Virus record (IMG/VR): IMGVR_UViG_3300030098_003940
Coordinates: 1-25,350 of that record
Length of the DNA: 25,350 nucleotides
Reading direction: 5' to 3' (one strand)
From: a virus
In this document: piece after piece, positions 14,183-23,561 of the stretch
How positions within the stretch are numbered: the stretch's first letter is position 1
How the letters are laid out: each line of letters opens with the position of its first letter
The notes under the pieces: model-generated
Database searches by the model: none
What the model saw: the letters and a program-made list of their open reading frames with translations, nothing else
What the model was told of the DNA's origin: nothing
Translations under genes and position numbers: made by a program

Positions 14183-15508
14183 ATGCCAAGAGGAAACGCT
14201 TACAACGAGGCATATCTCGGGTATCAGCAAAAAATGCTGGAGAGCTTTATCGAAATGGCCGGCCAGGAGCAGACTGACGTCCAAACCAGGATTGACAGTG
14301 CTCAAGCCCAAATTGACAGGTTGAATGGTCAGATTGCTGAATTGTCTGCTGCTGTAGATGATCCAGACATGCAGCGAAGCTTGGCAAATGATCAATTCGC
14401 TGCCGATTTAGAAATTGCCAACTTCCGGGAGTCTCAGCGGGCCACGATCACTTCCGCAACCGGAACAAGAACGGTCACAGGAGATGTGGAAGACGAAGGT
14501 ACTCCAACCATCTACCCGCACGAAAATGTACAGAATCTTCATTCGAGAGATGACTTAAAGTCAGCGTGGGCAGGCCTTGCAAGCGCGGATATAACCCCCC
14601 AACAAGCAAAGCAGCGCGCCAGGCTTCTTATAGAGCAAGCGAGCAAGGGCTTTGATGATGCCAAGTTGACTGTCGGTGAAGACGCGGACGAGAAAGACAA
14701 GCTACAAGCGGCCACTAATGTAGCCTCAGTTATCGCTTCAGGCTTGGATGCTGGGCTTAAACAGACAGCGGTGGATGCTTTGTATGAGGTAGCCACGGAA
14801 GAGTTGGTAGACATGGATCTGGAAAAGGATTTTCGTGGCTATATTCTTACAACAGCCAAACGTATTCATGACGACGAGGGTCCCATTCCTGGAAAAGCAG
14901 GAGGAGTTCGGCAAGGCACTACAACGACCACTGATTCCAGCACCAGCATCAGCAGAAAGCTTGGTCCTGACACCCCTGCTCCTACATATGTAGCCCCAGA
15001 CATTCAGACACCTGAACAAGAGGCAGAGCTTCAGGCGTTAAGGGGTCAGCGTGCTTCATTGGAAGATCAGATTGAGTCCCTTATGGGGTCCAGGCATCCA
15101 GATGTAATGGCCCGAGCACAGACGATGTTCCAGCAATATGCACCTATTTACAAAGAAAAAAGTGCGCGTGCTCGTCAGTTGGCTGCAGAGTTCTCTGATG
15201 CTCAGATGATGAGGAAGACAGGTATCGCTCCGCAAGACTTACTCAGAGGTACAGCGTTGGAAGGAATAGACCCTTCTATGTACAGCAAGCTGGACATGAG
15301 CGCGCTTCCGCAGGCGACGCGCAGGCTCGCTGAGCAAGCTCAAAAGGCTCAAGTAAATATAGACAGGCTAAGCAATCTTGAAGCGAAGAGAGGGAGCAGA
15401 ATCCCCATCAACAAATACACTGCTGCACGAGCAAGGGGAAGCCAGGGTGAGGAAGTAGAGACTCAAGAAGAGGTTACTTCTACTCCTGATTACAGCAACA
15501 TGATTTAG
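14183..15508 (+). CDS. Internal virion protein, T7 gp15-like, 441 aa
   Basis: ATG 14183 is preceded by AGAGGTGAT. The protein is almost wholly helical. It has an N-terminal coiled coil at about residues 10-60 (DSAQAQIDRLNGQIAELSAA), a middle helical domain (residues about 110-230), a Thr/Ser-rich linker near residues 245-260 (QGTTTTTDSSTSIS), a second coiled coil (ELQALRGQRASLEDQIESL, about residues 282-300) and a basic, flexible end. This is consistent with the second ejection protein of podoviruses, which builds the channel core with gp16. Assignment is from position, length and composition. Confidence 0.65.
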   Translation: MPRGNAYNEAYLGYQQKMLESFIEMAGQEQTDVQTRIDSAQAQIDRLNGQIAELSAAVDDPDMQRSLANDQFAADLEIANFRESQRATITSATGTRTVTGDVEDEGTPTIYPHENVQNLHSRDDLKSAWAGLASADITPQQAKQRARLLIEQASKGFDDAKLTVGEDADEKDKLQAATNVASVIASGLDAGLKQTAVDALYEVATEELVDMDLEKDFRGYILTTAKRIHDDEGPIPGKAGGVRQGTTTTTDSSTSISRKLGPDTPAPTYVAPDIQTPEQEAELQALRGQRASLEDQIESLMGSRHPDVMARAQTMFQQYAPIYKEKSARARQLAAEFSDAQMMRKTGIAPQDLLRGTALEGIDPSMYSKLDMSALPQATRRLAEQAQKAQVNIDRLSNLEAKRGSRIPINKYTAARARGSQGEEVETQEEVTSTPDYSNMI

Positions 15509-15517
15509 AGGTGCATT

Positions 15518-18500
15518 ATGGCTAACGGCTCTCTCACACAAAGAGACTTTGACATCCTCTTTGGTTCTGACGAGCCTGCGCCGTCGTCAGGTTCTCTCAC
15601 GGACGATGACTTTTCTATTCTGTTCGGTACTCCTACTGAAGCTGAGCCAGTCCAAGAAGACGAGGATCTCCTTCTTTCTCGCGCTGGAGCGCGGCCAATA
15701 CATACTCTACCAGAGAGTGCGTCTCAAGCCGCTGTAGACCTTGAGGCGAGCAAAACACAAAGCATACTGAAGCAGCAATATGGAGATGACAGGGCCAAGA
15801 GCCTGGCAGAAGGACTGTCAAAAGCCAAGAAGGGGGTTCAAGGGCAGCCAACAGTAGGCGAAAAGCTTCGCGATGCCGTTCCTTTCCTTGGCATTAGCGA
15901 GAGCGCCCGAGGAGAAGACCTCAGTCCCTTCGAGTACCTTGTTGATACAGCGTACCGCCAGCCCTTGGCTGGAACCCAAGTAAGCTACAAGACCGCAGAG
16001 AAAGAGCAAGCTGTAAAGCTTTACGGGCTGGATACAGGACAACCTCCAAAGCTCCAAGCCCGTGAGATGTATGACAAGCTAATAGCCACCGGCGCCTCGG
16101 CGAACGAGGCAGCAGATGCGGCAGTCTCAGCGTTCCCTCATGCGGCCTTTAACGACGAAGAGATTACAGACAACGCCAGTTATGATGAAAGAACCTACGC
16201 TTGGGTAAGAAGAAAGACTTTGGCGGGGCCAGTAGAAGGTGCAGGTCTGGTCGAGAGCCCAGCAGCGGCATTAGGCAGATTTTTGTTCACCGTCGGGCCT
16301 CGTTTAATATGGGGCACACAAGAAGAGTTGACTTCTTATGAGGCTGTCCCAGGGGAGTTTGATGAGCAAGGGCTTCCGATGCCTGCAGACCCTGAGGATA
16401 TGAACTACATAGCGAAGAGAGCATTCAACAAATACGTCAGAAATGATGAACTCAGGGAAGCCATAAAGCGTGAGCGCCCTACAGGTGTTTTCGACGTAAC
16501 AGACCCAGAGTGGCTACAGCGGGCGAAAGACGCGAACGAGCTTCCAGAAGATTACGATACCTGGGATATGGTTTATGACTTCACTGTGGGGGCTGCCGCT
16601 GACTTTTTGGCGAACCCGCTAACAAGGCCAGAAGACTTAAAGCCAGTAGAACGAGAAGAGCTAAGCAGAGAAATAGCCCGAGTGCGCGGGGTTAGAGCAC
16701 CTGGAAGAGAAGGCCCCACAACAGGTAGCTTCATTGGAGATTTAGCGAATCAGATTGTTGCGAGCACCTACGCCGGCGACGACATGATGGAAAGCTACAG
16801 CATTCGACTTCAAAAAGCTGCTGCTGGAGAGTTGGACACTCTTGAAAGAGATGTGGCTATAGGTGGGCTTGTTCGCGAGGTCATGCTTCCCGGATGGGGC
16901 GGGCCCTACAGCCTTCTTGCTGCGGTATCTAAAACACGAAGAGGAGTAACTCCCGTAGAGGCTATTACCCGTGCTGCAAAAGCTCAGAAGGCAGGACGTC
17001 TTGTTGAGGGCGTCATGGAGGGTACAGCGAAAGCCGGGGATGGAGTTCCTTTATCGGACAGCATAGCGGCAGAGCTTTCTTACTTACCTCCAGAAGACGA
17101 TGCGCTGGTATACCTGAGCAGAAAGCATGCTCATGACTATGTCAATGAGGCTTATCAAAGGGCTGCAAGGACAAGGGACCCCGAGACATCACTACCCCTC
17201 CAGGATCCATACCCCATACAATACCTTAGCGATGACCCTATGGACATTGTGGTCAAAGATGTTGATGGCTATGTGGCTCAAGCTTCAGATGAAGTAGCCT
17301 CACTCCAGGTTGGTGATCGCGGGATTGACATGACGATCCCGCTGCACAGACAAATCGCAGGAATAGCTGTGACTCTTGCAGAGCCTGCCATTGTTGAAAA
17401 GTACACAGACTACATCAAAGGTTTAGACTTAAAAAACTTGTCTCGTGAAGAAGTCATGGACAGGCTTAATCTTTTGAACAATCGCTTTGTAAGAACCACA
17501 CTTGAAGAACCAAGAAAGGCTCGTCAGGTAGTAGATGAGTTGACCGCGAGGAGGCTCGCTATTGTGCTTGGTGAGCAGACCGGAATGACGAGAGGCTTCA
17601 CTCAAGTCACTGACAACTTCGCCATCACAAACAAAGCAGCCAAGGGCATCAGGTACAAAGAGATGCTTGCTGAGATTGATGACCTCGTCCGCCGGGCCAT
17701 TGATGACCCTGATGCAGCAAAAGAAGTGGCGAGGCGAGTCGCTATTCGCGACCCAGACATGGCTTACGATATCCTGAAGTCTGGCGTTGAAGAGCCTGAC
17801 CCTTTGAAGCTGATCAACAACTTGCGTGAAGGCTCTGTGCTGAATGCTGCCAGAGACAACCCTGCGATAAGCTTTGGTTCTGTGAAGCACTTTGAAGACG
17901 GCTTCTTTGACCATCAGTTTGTTAACTCCGCTATTCCCCTGAACAGGCAGGCAACGGGGTGGAGAAACATTGCGGACTTAGTCTCACTTACTGGAGAAGC
18001 AATATCACCTCGCCTTCGTACCGTACTCTCTGGGTTTATGAGAATGGGTGGCGTGAACGCAAAGCTTAGTAAGCGCGGCGCAGCTATGGTCAAAGGAACT
18101 ATGGACTGGCTTAAAGGGCCACTAAAGATTCCAGCGGGTATACCGAAAGCTCAGGGCCAGGCTTTATTCGCGGCCAAGCGCAGCATCTCAGTAATGCCAG
18201 ACCAGATGCAAGACGAAGTTCTAAGGCAGATTGCGGCAGGGTCATCTCAAGAAGAAGCAATGAGGAACGTCCAGCAAGGCATCGTTAATGGAGCTTTATC
18301 CGAAGGTGTCTCAATAAACAGCATGACCGAGTTCGATGGCAAAGTCGGGGGAATGGGTGTCTACAAGTCGATATTGACCAAGCTGTTCCCTGTAAACGTG
18401 GCTGATATAGATGCGGATAAGCTGGGAGAAGCCTGGGACGCCCATGTTGGCGCGGTGTTTCGAGGGCTCGGCAAAGAAGACCAGATCAGCATGCGCAGCA

Positions 18501-21343
18501 AAATAGGCGCTGGAGACTTGGAAGTCTTTGATGAGCTTCTTGACGGCTTTATTGCTGAGGGCAGGAAGAGCGAGACCCTGTCTCCTCGTCTTAATAGCCC
18601 GCTGGAGAGTTGGAAGAGCAGAAACCTGCGCAAGATTAGGTCTGCCATTCTCGGCACAGAAGAGACCCCCCAAGGCAACTTAGAGCTTGCTAAGTTCCTA
18701 ACGGTCATGGACCTGGAGAGACAAAGAAGAGTAGCCAGGGCGCTGGATGAGTACGCCATCAACCGACTGGACGATATTCCTCCGATGAGAGAGTCTGACT
18801 GGGCTAAAGTCAAGAAGCCTCGCACACTGCAAGATGTTCAGAACAAAACCTCATCCCTTACGCGATCTGCAGAAGAAGCTCAGTATAAGGGAGTTGAGTT
18901 TGTGGTAAGGGAAGGAAAGGATGTACTTTACAACATTTTAGAGATGGGCGAGGGTGGCTTTGCTAAGCTCTTCCCCACGCCGGCGGCCTTTAAGACTTAC
19001 ATGTACACAAGGACGAAAGACTTGCTCTTGGCGAAAGCTAATGAGCTAATGCCTCCTCTTGTTAGCGACACTTTAAGGCGAGCAAAATCCGGAGGTATGC
19101 AAACAGCTAAAGATACCCGTGAGATGCTGCTTGGGTCTTATCGAGCCAAGTATTCAGGTGAACTCGTAAGACCTCTCTCTCCAGAAGATGATAGGATTCA
19201 AACTGCTTTCCACGAGCTTTTGGTTCGTGGAGACCTGATTCGCAACTTAGAGAGGCTGGACGAAAGCGACGATGTTCTGATCCCTTTAATGAAAGATGAC
19301 TCTATTGTAGAATCTTTGGGTGGCTTGGTTAAGCGTTATAAGAGTGAAGAGCCTGACTTAAATCTTGCGTTTGAGTCAGCCCTGCTAAGAACAGCACTTA
19401 GCAGGGAAGAGCTTACGGCTATGTCCAACGGCAGCGTCTTTGGATACCCAAAGAAATACAAGCAGAACCTGAGCGGCTTAGTTCGTCAAAGTGTTGAAAC
19501 AAAGCTTCTTATCTTTGACCAGCATATTGAAGATGCACTGCTTACTCAGCGGCCTACCTTTACTTCCACGAAGACCCCCACAGAGCGAGTCAGCTATGAG
19601 GGGAATCAGGTTTATGATCAAGCCGCCATCTCTATTAAACAAGTAAAGAGGCTTGGCCAGACGTTAATGACAGACGCTCCCATGCAGCACGAAATCGACA
19701 AATTGCTGAACTCTGGTGTGGCCAACAACATGCACACTCGCATGGAAGAGATGATGAGCATGCCTCCATCTTCTTCTGGGTTCAAGAACCTCGCCGCAGA
19801 AGTGATGCTGGCTTTAAGGTATTCCACCACTAAGGTGGTTACAGCCGCGAACTCAGGCCTCCTGGCGGGCGTCGGGCCATTGTTGAAGATTGGATATCTT
19901 GGAAATAATGTCTACTCTCAAGTGTTTCTGAACAGCGTAACAAATCCTGGCAGGTCTCTTGGTTTATTGGCCTCGTCTGCCCGGAGTGTTACCAGGGGGA
20001 CAGTAGATACGCTTGCTGAGGTCTTTCCTGGTATTGAAAACAAAATCCCTTCTTTAGAAGATATGACTCCGCCAGCCATACAACGTCTTGCAAAGTGGAT
20101 GCTTCGCAATCAAGGGGGAAGGACTATAGACGGCGGCGTTGTTCTTCCGAGCGGCCTGACGATATCTCCTGACAACCTAAGACTCCTTGCTCAAGAAGCA
20201 GGGTTAGCTCAGAGGTCTTTGGCGCACGTCAACTTGGCCGGAGATGTCTATAGAGAGATTACGCGGCACAAGTCTAAAGGCTTCAAGAAGCTCGTTGACT
20301 GGATTGACCCCACGAAAGCGAACGTGAATAATAAATTAGCTCAAAACATGGACTATTCGTTCCGAGAGGCTGTGTTTGCACAAGCTCTCGCATCAGGCGA
20401 CAACTTTGAGACGGCTGCTGAGTTGGGTAGACGCTCAGTTCTTGACTACAGTGACATGCATGAAATCGAAAGGAACTACCTGTCTCGGCTCATTCCTTTC
20501 TATAGCTTCCCGAGAACCTTCACTATGGAGATGCTCAAGGCCTTTGGAAGACCGGACGCTATCCCGGCGATTAGAAGACAGTTAGTGTTGGCGCAGGTCA
20601 ACCATAGAGACACTGACGACTATGGAATGTACCCAAGCTATGTTCGAAACTATCTGCTAAAGGTGGACCTTCCTACAGACGACTTAGACATTCAGAGCGC
20701 TTACTTCCATGGCCGAAACCCGGTGATGGAGCAGATGAACTCCTTGATGAATGCTTTTGCAAGCGAAAACAGCGTGATGCAGACTGTCTCGGAGGTTGCT
20801 CTTGGGCAGCGCTCCCTTTTCTACGAGCCTGTAACGAATCTCTTCAGTGAAAAAAGGCCTGGAGAAAGCTACAGACTTTCTCAGAACGACCTCCTGGCTC
20901 TTTCACAGAATGACGTGATTTGGGACACAGCTAAGCGCTGGTTTGAAATCACTGAGGTTCCTCAAAGAGAACTCAGGGCGGGTCAAGTTAGTGTGCTCAG
21001 TCCTCATTCAGATGAGTTCGGGCGCTTTCAAAACCAGATGCAAATGACAAAGGCCGGACACAAGAGGCTTCAGTGGATTAAGCTTGCTGGGTTGTCTATG
21101 GGTTGGTGGTCTGGCTACGCAAGCAACGCTAAGGCGCTCAAGATGTTGGGATATCCAGCGGGCCCTGAGCTTGCACTGAAAGGCAGAGACATTAATCCCA
21201 TGTTTGAGATACTTGGAGTCTCAACAAAAGCCAGCGCGCTACCTGTTGATGCAGCTACAGCCGCTTGGAGAATTCAGATGATGGGCGGCCTGAAGGAGCT
21301 TAGAAGCATGGGGCTAAATCCAGCCACAGGCGAAGTTGAATAA
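15518..21343 (+). CDS. Giant internal virion (ejection) protein, T7 gp16-like, 1941 aa
   Basis: At 1941 residues this is the largest gene in the window, longer than T7 gp16 (about 1318). ATG 15518 is preceded by AGAGGTG. The N-terminus carries a duplicated motif, SLTQRDFDILFG (about residues 5-16) and SLTDDDFSILFG (26-37). Most of the protein is charged helix. A hydrophobic part lies near residues 1430-1500 (SGLLAGVGPLLKIGYLGNNV), and IPFYSFPRTFTMEMLKAFGRP near residue 1660 resembles an IPF-Y-R motif I recall from large internal or polyvalent phage proteins. I see no lytic transglycosylase motif of the kind that begins T7 gp16. It is presumably packed in the head and ejected to form the DNA conduit. 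Confidence 0.72.
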   Translation: MANGSLTQRDFDILFGSDEPAPSSGSLTDDDFSILFGTPTEAEPVQEDEDLLLSRAGARPIHTLPESASQAAVDLEASKTQSILKQQYGDDRAKSLAEGLSKAKKGVQGQPTVGEKLRDAVPFLGISESARGEDLSPFEYLVDTAYRQPLAGTQVSYKTAEKEQAVKLYGLDTGQPPKLQAREMYDKLIATGASANEAADAAVSAFPHAAFNDEEITDNASYDERTYAWVRRKTLAGPVEGAGLVESPAAALGRFLFTVGPRLIWGTQEELTSYEAVPGEFDEQGLPMPADPEDMNYIAKRAFNKYVRNDELREAIKRERPTGVFDVTDPEWLQRAKDANELPEDYDTWDMVYDFTVGAAADFLANPLTRPEDLKPVEREELSREIARVRGVRAPGREGPTTGSFIGDLANQIVASTYAGDDMMESYSIRLQKAAAGELDTLERDVAIGGLVREVMLPGWGGPYSLLAAVSKTRRGVTPVEAITRAAKAQKAGRLVEGVMEGTAKAGDGVPLSDSIAAELSYLPPEDDALVYLSRKHAHDYVNEAYQRAARTRDPETSLPLQDPYPIQYLSDDPMDIVVKDVDGYVAQASDEVASLQVGDRGIDMTIPLHRQIAGIAVTLAEPAIVEKYTDYIKGLDLKNLSREEVMDRLNLLNNRFVRTTLEEPRKARQVVDELTARRLAIVLGEQTGMTRGFTQVTDNFAITNKAAKGIRYKEMLAEIDDLVRRAIDDPDAAKEVARRVAIRDPDMAYDILKSGVEEPDPLKLINNLREGSVLNAARDNPAISFGSVKHFEDGFFDHQFVNSAIPLNRQATGWRNIADLVSLTGEAISPRLRTVLSGFMRMGGVNAKLSKRGAAMVKGTMDWLKGPLKIPAGIPKAQGQALFAAKRSISVMPDQMQDEVLRQIAAGSSQEEAMRNVQQGIVNGALSEGVSINSMTEFDGKVGGMGVYKSILTKLFPVNVADIDADKLGEAWDAHVGAVFRGLGKEDQISMRSKIGAGDLEVFDELLDGFIAEGRKSETLSPRLNSPLESWKSRNLRKIRSAILGTEETPQGNLELAKFLTVMDLERQRRVARALDEYAINRLDDIPPMRESDWAKVKKPRTLQDVQNKTSSLTRSAEEAQYKGVEFVVREGKDVLYNILEMGEGGFAKLFPTPAAFKTYMYTRTKDLLLAKANELMPPLVSDTLRRAKSGGMQTAKDTREMLLGSYRAKYSGELVRPLSPEDDRIQTAFHELLVRGDLIRNLERLDESDDVLIPLMKDDSIVESLGGLVKRYKSEEPDLNLAFESALLRTALSREELTAMSNGSVFGYPKKYKQNLSGLVRQSVETKLLIFDQHIEDALLTQRPTFTSTKTPTERVSYEGNQVYDQAAISIKQVKRLGQTLMTDAPMQHEIDKLLNSGVANNMHTRMEEMMSMPPSSSGFKNLAAEVMLALRYSTTKVVTAANSGLLAGVGPLLKIGYLGNNVYSQVFLNSVTNPGRSLGLLASSARSVTRGTVDTLAEVFPGIENKIPSLEDMTPPAIQRLAKWMLRNQGGRTIDGGVVLPSGLTISPDNLRLLAQEAGLAQRSLAHVNLAGDVYREITRHKSKGFKKLVDWIDPTKANVNNKLAQNMDYSFREAVFAQALASGDNFETAAELGRRSVLDYSDMHEIERNYLSRLIPFYSFPRTFTMEMLKAFGRPDAIPAIRRQLVLAQVNHRDTDDYGMYPSYVRNYLLKVDLPTDDLDIQSAYFHGRNPVMEQMNSLMNAFASENSVMQTVSEVALGQRSLFYEPVTNLFSEKRPGESYRLSQNDLLALSQNDVIWDTAKRWFEITEVPQRELRAGQVSVLSPHSDEFGRFQNQMQMTKAGHKRLQWIKLAGLSMGWWSGYASNAKALKMLGYPAGPELALKGRDINPMFEILGVSTKASALPVDAATAAWRIQMMGGLKELRSMGLNPATGEVE
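15527..15628 (+). repeat. Duplicated peptide motif at the N-terminus of the giant internal protein
   Basis: Residues 4-16 and 25-37 read GSLTQRDFDILFG and GSLTDDDFSILFG, a 21-residue period with identity at 10 of 13 positions. The codons differ between copies, so the peptide, not the DNA, is conserved. The motif may be a docking peptide for another virion protein; that is a guess. Confidence 0.7.
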
Positions 21344-21379
21344 ATGTGATACTATGAACCCAGTCAGAAGGAGTCGAAG

Positions 21380-21787
21380 ATGGCTAAGACGGGAAGCTTT
21401 ATACACCAGGCTACTACACTCTCAGACATAGCGAGTGTGGGCACCAGCTTTAATGCAGCAAAAAAACATACAGTAAGACTGAGGGATCGTCCTTCAGCAT
21501 ATGCTGTTGGCGCCAACCTCAGTGCCATCTATGTTGAGGTTGACACCATTGCTGGAGGCGCCGCTAAGCTAAGCATTCAGGTCAGCACAGACAGCGCGGG
21601 TGACAAGATTATTGTTCCCAGCACCGAAGCGACAATGGGCGTTGGCGTCACCACAGGAACCAAGGGCGCAGCGGTTTATGACTTGTCTATTGCCTATGCT
21701 GCATCCAGCGACCAGATTTATGTCTTCTACAAGGCAGATGCCGGCACGGTTACGATCAAAAGCGTGTCTATCTCTTGGAGTGAGTGA
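21380..21787 (+). CDS. Small beta-rich virion protein, 135 aa
   Basis: ATG 21380 has AAGGAG upstream. The protein begins MAKTGSFIHQATTLSDIASV and is rich in alternating hydrophobic strands with Ala, Thr, Gly and Ser (AIYVEVDTIAGGAAKLSIQV, YVFYKADAGTVTIKSVSISW), the look of a small beta-barrel or jelly-roll capsid or fibre accessory protein. It overlaps the following fibre gene by one base (TGATG), so the two probably act together. No family recognised. The 36-base gap before it has a GATACT that could serve as a -10, but no matching -35. Confidence 0.6.
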   Translation: MAKTGSFIHQATTLSDIASVGTSFNAAKKHTVRLRDRPSAYAVGANLSAIYVEVDTIAGGAAKLSIQVSTDSAGDKIIVPSTEATMGVGVTTGTKGAAVYDLSIAYAASSDQIYVFYKADAGTVTIKSVSISWSE

Positions 21788-23103
21788 TGGGCATTAAGCG
21801 CGTATTCGGGCCTTCTGATACTGGCGGTGGCGGTACAGGTGACTTGGCTCTGACAACGGGCGGCTTTGCTGCTCGCTCTGACTTGAATGCACAGAACCTG
21901 ACAGCATCTGCTTCTGGTGGCACTGCTGGGTACACGTATGCTTGGACATGCGTGCGCCCTGATGGGTCTGCGAGCACCAGCGAGTTCTCCTCAGCATCGG
22001 CACAGAACCCTACCTTCACGCCCGCCAGAGTCGGTTTGTATGCTGTTACATGCACAGTGACCGACAGCACGTCTGGTTCGCCTCTAACAGCCGCCAGCAC
22101 CCAGTCTAAGACCGTTGGTACTGTTCTCAGCGCGGCTATTAGTGGACTTGCTAACTCAGCGACTCTTGCAGCGCAGAGCTTAACGGCTACACCTACGGGC
22201 GGTACAGGCTCTCCGACGTATGCTTGGACCTGCACCAGGCCCAACAACACCTCCAGCACCAGCGAGTTCTCGTCCACTACGGTGAACAACCCGAACTTTA
22301 CTCCGGCCAGCCCAGGGCTGCACAAAGTTCAGTGTGTCATTACGGACTCTTCTTCTACGACTGCTACGGCTGTGGCGACTGCAGATGTGGGTACGGGTGC
22401 TGTCGCTGTGGGAACCAGAACGCAGCTTACCTCGCTGTCAGGCTGGACTCAGGTCGATGGACCCAACACGGAGGCTGTATGGGCCGGAGGAGCCAGCATC
22501 TCTGTTAACGCTGGGGTGTTTACGTTCGCTGACAGCGCACAGCCTTCAGCGGCGTTAAACCAACCGCAAGAAATGAAGCTTTATTACAGCACTGCGGCTG
22601 AACTTAGTGCAGTCGACTTTACGGGAACACCTGGCGTTTTGACACTACGCTTAGAGTCTCAGGGGAGCAACAGTCTTGCCGCTGCTAAACAATACATTTT
22701 GTTTGGTATTATTGACTCAGCGTATTCAGGGTCCGCGACCACAGATTGGGGATATGGCTTTATTGTTAATGAAAGCACAAGCGGCAAATCGCAGGGCGGT
22801 GTGTGTCTCGGCAATGATGCATCATCTGTAACACTCACTTCCCAGGCCAATAACAATGGTCAAGAGATTTTGGATTGCGTCATTTACATCAACATTGATG
22901 GCGACCCAGACGAGAACCTTGGAAACTTCTTTGAGGGGACCACAAAGCAAACCCGAGTGATTCAGTCCAACATACAAACAGAGTTTAGTGCTAACAACGA
23001 TGCCAGGCTGGTCTTAGGTATCGGAAGAGCCCACAATGGCGCTGCTGGTGCATGTTCCTCTACATGGAAGATGTACTGGTCTTACTCGAAGATTGGAGCT
23101 TGA
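21787..23103 (+). CDS. Fibre-like protein with two PKD/Ig-like domains, 438 aa
   Basis: ATG 21787 overlaps the previous stop (TGATG) and follows GGAGTGA; an in-frame GTG lies just before. After a Gly-rich leader, two tandem domains (about residues 22-112 and 113-205) each contain YAWTC, a STSEFSS segment, NPxFTPA and a second Cys in the last strands (AVTCTVTD and KVQCVITD). This is the PKD/Ig-like pattern with a likely Cys pair. The C-terminal 230 residues are a beta-rich, possibly lectin-like domain (YILFGIIDSAYSGSATTDWG). PKD/Ig-like domains are common on phage surfaces and bind carbohydrates weakly. It is likely a surface fibre or head decoration; the target is unknown. Confidence 0.7.
   Translation: MGIKRVFGPSDTGGGGTGDLALTTGGFAARSDLNAQNLTASASGGTAGYTYAWTCVRPDGSASTSEFSSASAQNPTFTPARVGLYAVTCTVTDSTSGSPLTAASTQSKTVGTVLSAAISGLANSATLAAQSLTATPTGGTGSPTYAWTCTRPNNTSSTSEFSSTTVNNPNFTPASPGLHKVQCVITDSSSTTATAVATADVGTGAVAVGTRTQLTSLSGWTQVDGPNTEAVWAGGASISVNAGVFTFADSAQPSAALNQPQEMKLYYSTAAELSAVDFTGTPGVLTLRLESQGSNSLAAAKQYILFGIIDSAYSGSATTDWGYGFIVNESTSGKSQGGVCLGNDASSVTLTSQANNNGQEILDCVIYINIDGDPDENLGNFFEGTTKQTRVIQSNIQTEFSANNDARLVLGIGRAHNGAAGACSSTWKMYWSYSKIGA
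21934..22310 (+). repeat. Internal DNA duplication encoding the two PKD-like domains
   Basis: Identical blocks recur exactly 282 bases (94 codons) apart: ACGTATGCTTGGAC at 21934 becomes ACGTATGCTTGGAC at 22216, and AGCACCAGCGAGTTCTC at 21973 recurs at 22255. Retained nucleotide identity, not only protein similarity, points to a fairly recent tandem duplication or recombination between domain copies. Confidence 0.8.
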
Positions 23104-23104
23104 G

Positions 23105-23344
23105 ATGGCAAAGACGATTCACTATGACGACGATGGCTCAACCACCCGGCTGATTGCAGCTTGGCAAGAGAATGCAAGAACGCATACGCCTGAGTTTATT
23201 GACGCTTGTGAGGCTGAGATTATGCCTCGCATATCTACATCTGGCAGTTATGCTGTAGACGACAGCAGAGAGCTTTCAGGTTGGATCTCCTCCATGATTT
23301 GCTATCTCTTAGACAACGCTGACGTAATCAGGAGTGATTCATGA
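23105..23344 (+). CDS. Small hypothetical protein, 79 aa
   Basis: It starts at ATG 23105, one base after the fibre stop, with a GGAG about 9 bases upstream. The product begins MAKTIHYDDDGSTTRLIAAW and is acidic, with a predicted helical core and the end SGWISSMICYLLDNADVIRS. No membrane segment or catalytic motif is clear. It overlaps the next gene as ATGA, tying it to the lysis-side cluster. Function unknown. Confidence 0.6.
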   Translation: MAKTIHYDDDGSTTRLIAAWQENARTHTPEFIDACEAEIMPRISTSGSYAVDDSRELSGWISSMICYLLDNADVIRSDS

Positions 23345-23559
23345 AGTGGGCACAAATTCTAACTGTAGCCATCCGCATTGCACCTATGGTCCAGGCCATG
23401 AGTGAGGACCTTAAAGAACTCGCAGCTCGCAAGGCAGATTCTGACGGTGGTAAGAAGATCACTGCAGAAGAGGCTGGTAAGATTGCTCAGATTGTAGCCA
23501 GCGCTATTGGTGGGCTGGTAGACGAAATCCTTGATGAGCTTGGTCTCAACGTGGAGTAA
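23341..23559 (+). CDS. Small hypothetical protein before the holin candidate, 72 aa
   Basis: ATG 23341 overlaps the previous stop (ATGA) and follows AGGAGTGA. The 72-residue product has an N-terminal amphipathic helix (MKWAQILTVAIRIAPMVQAM), a charged middle with DSDGGKKITAEEAGKIAQIV that resembles the D-G-GK-(I/V)T-EE segment of small phage proteins found near lysis genes, and a C-terminal helix. It could be a membrane-associated lysis accessory protein, but there is no clear transmembrane segment. Two bases separate its stop from the next start. Confidence 0.6.
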   Translation: MKWAQILTVAIRIAPMVQAMSEDLKELAARKADSDGGKKITAEEAGKIAQIVASAIGGLVDEILDELGLNVE

Positions 23560-23561
23560 CC

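Noticed and set aside
21344-21379. Possible promoter with GATACT -10 before the small beta-rich protein
   Set aside because: No -35 element at proper spacing (the nearest TTGAAT is only a few bases away), so it is not supported.
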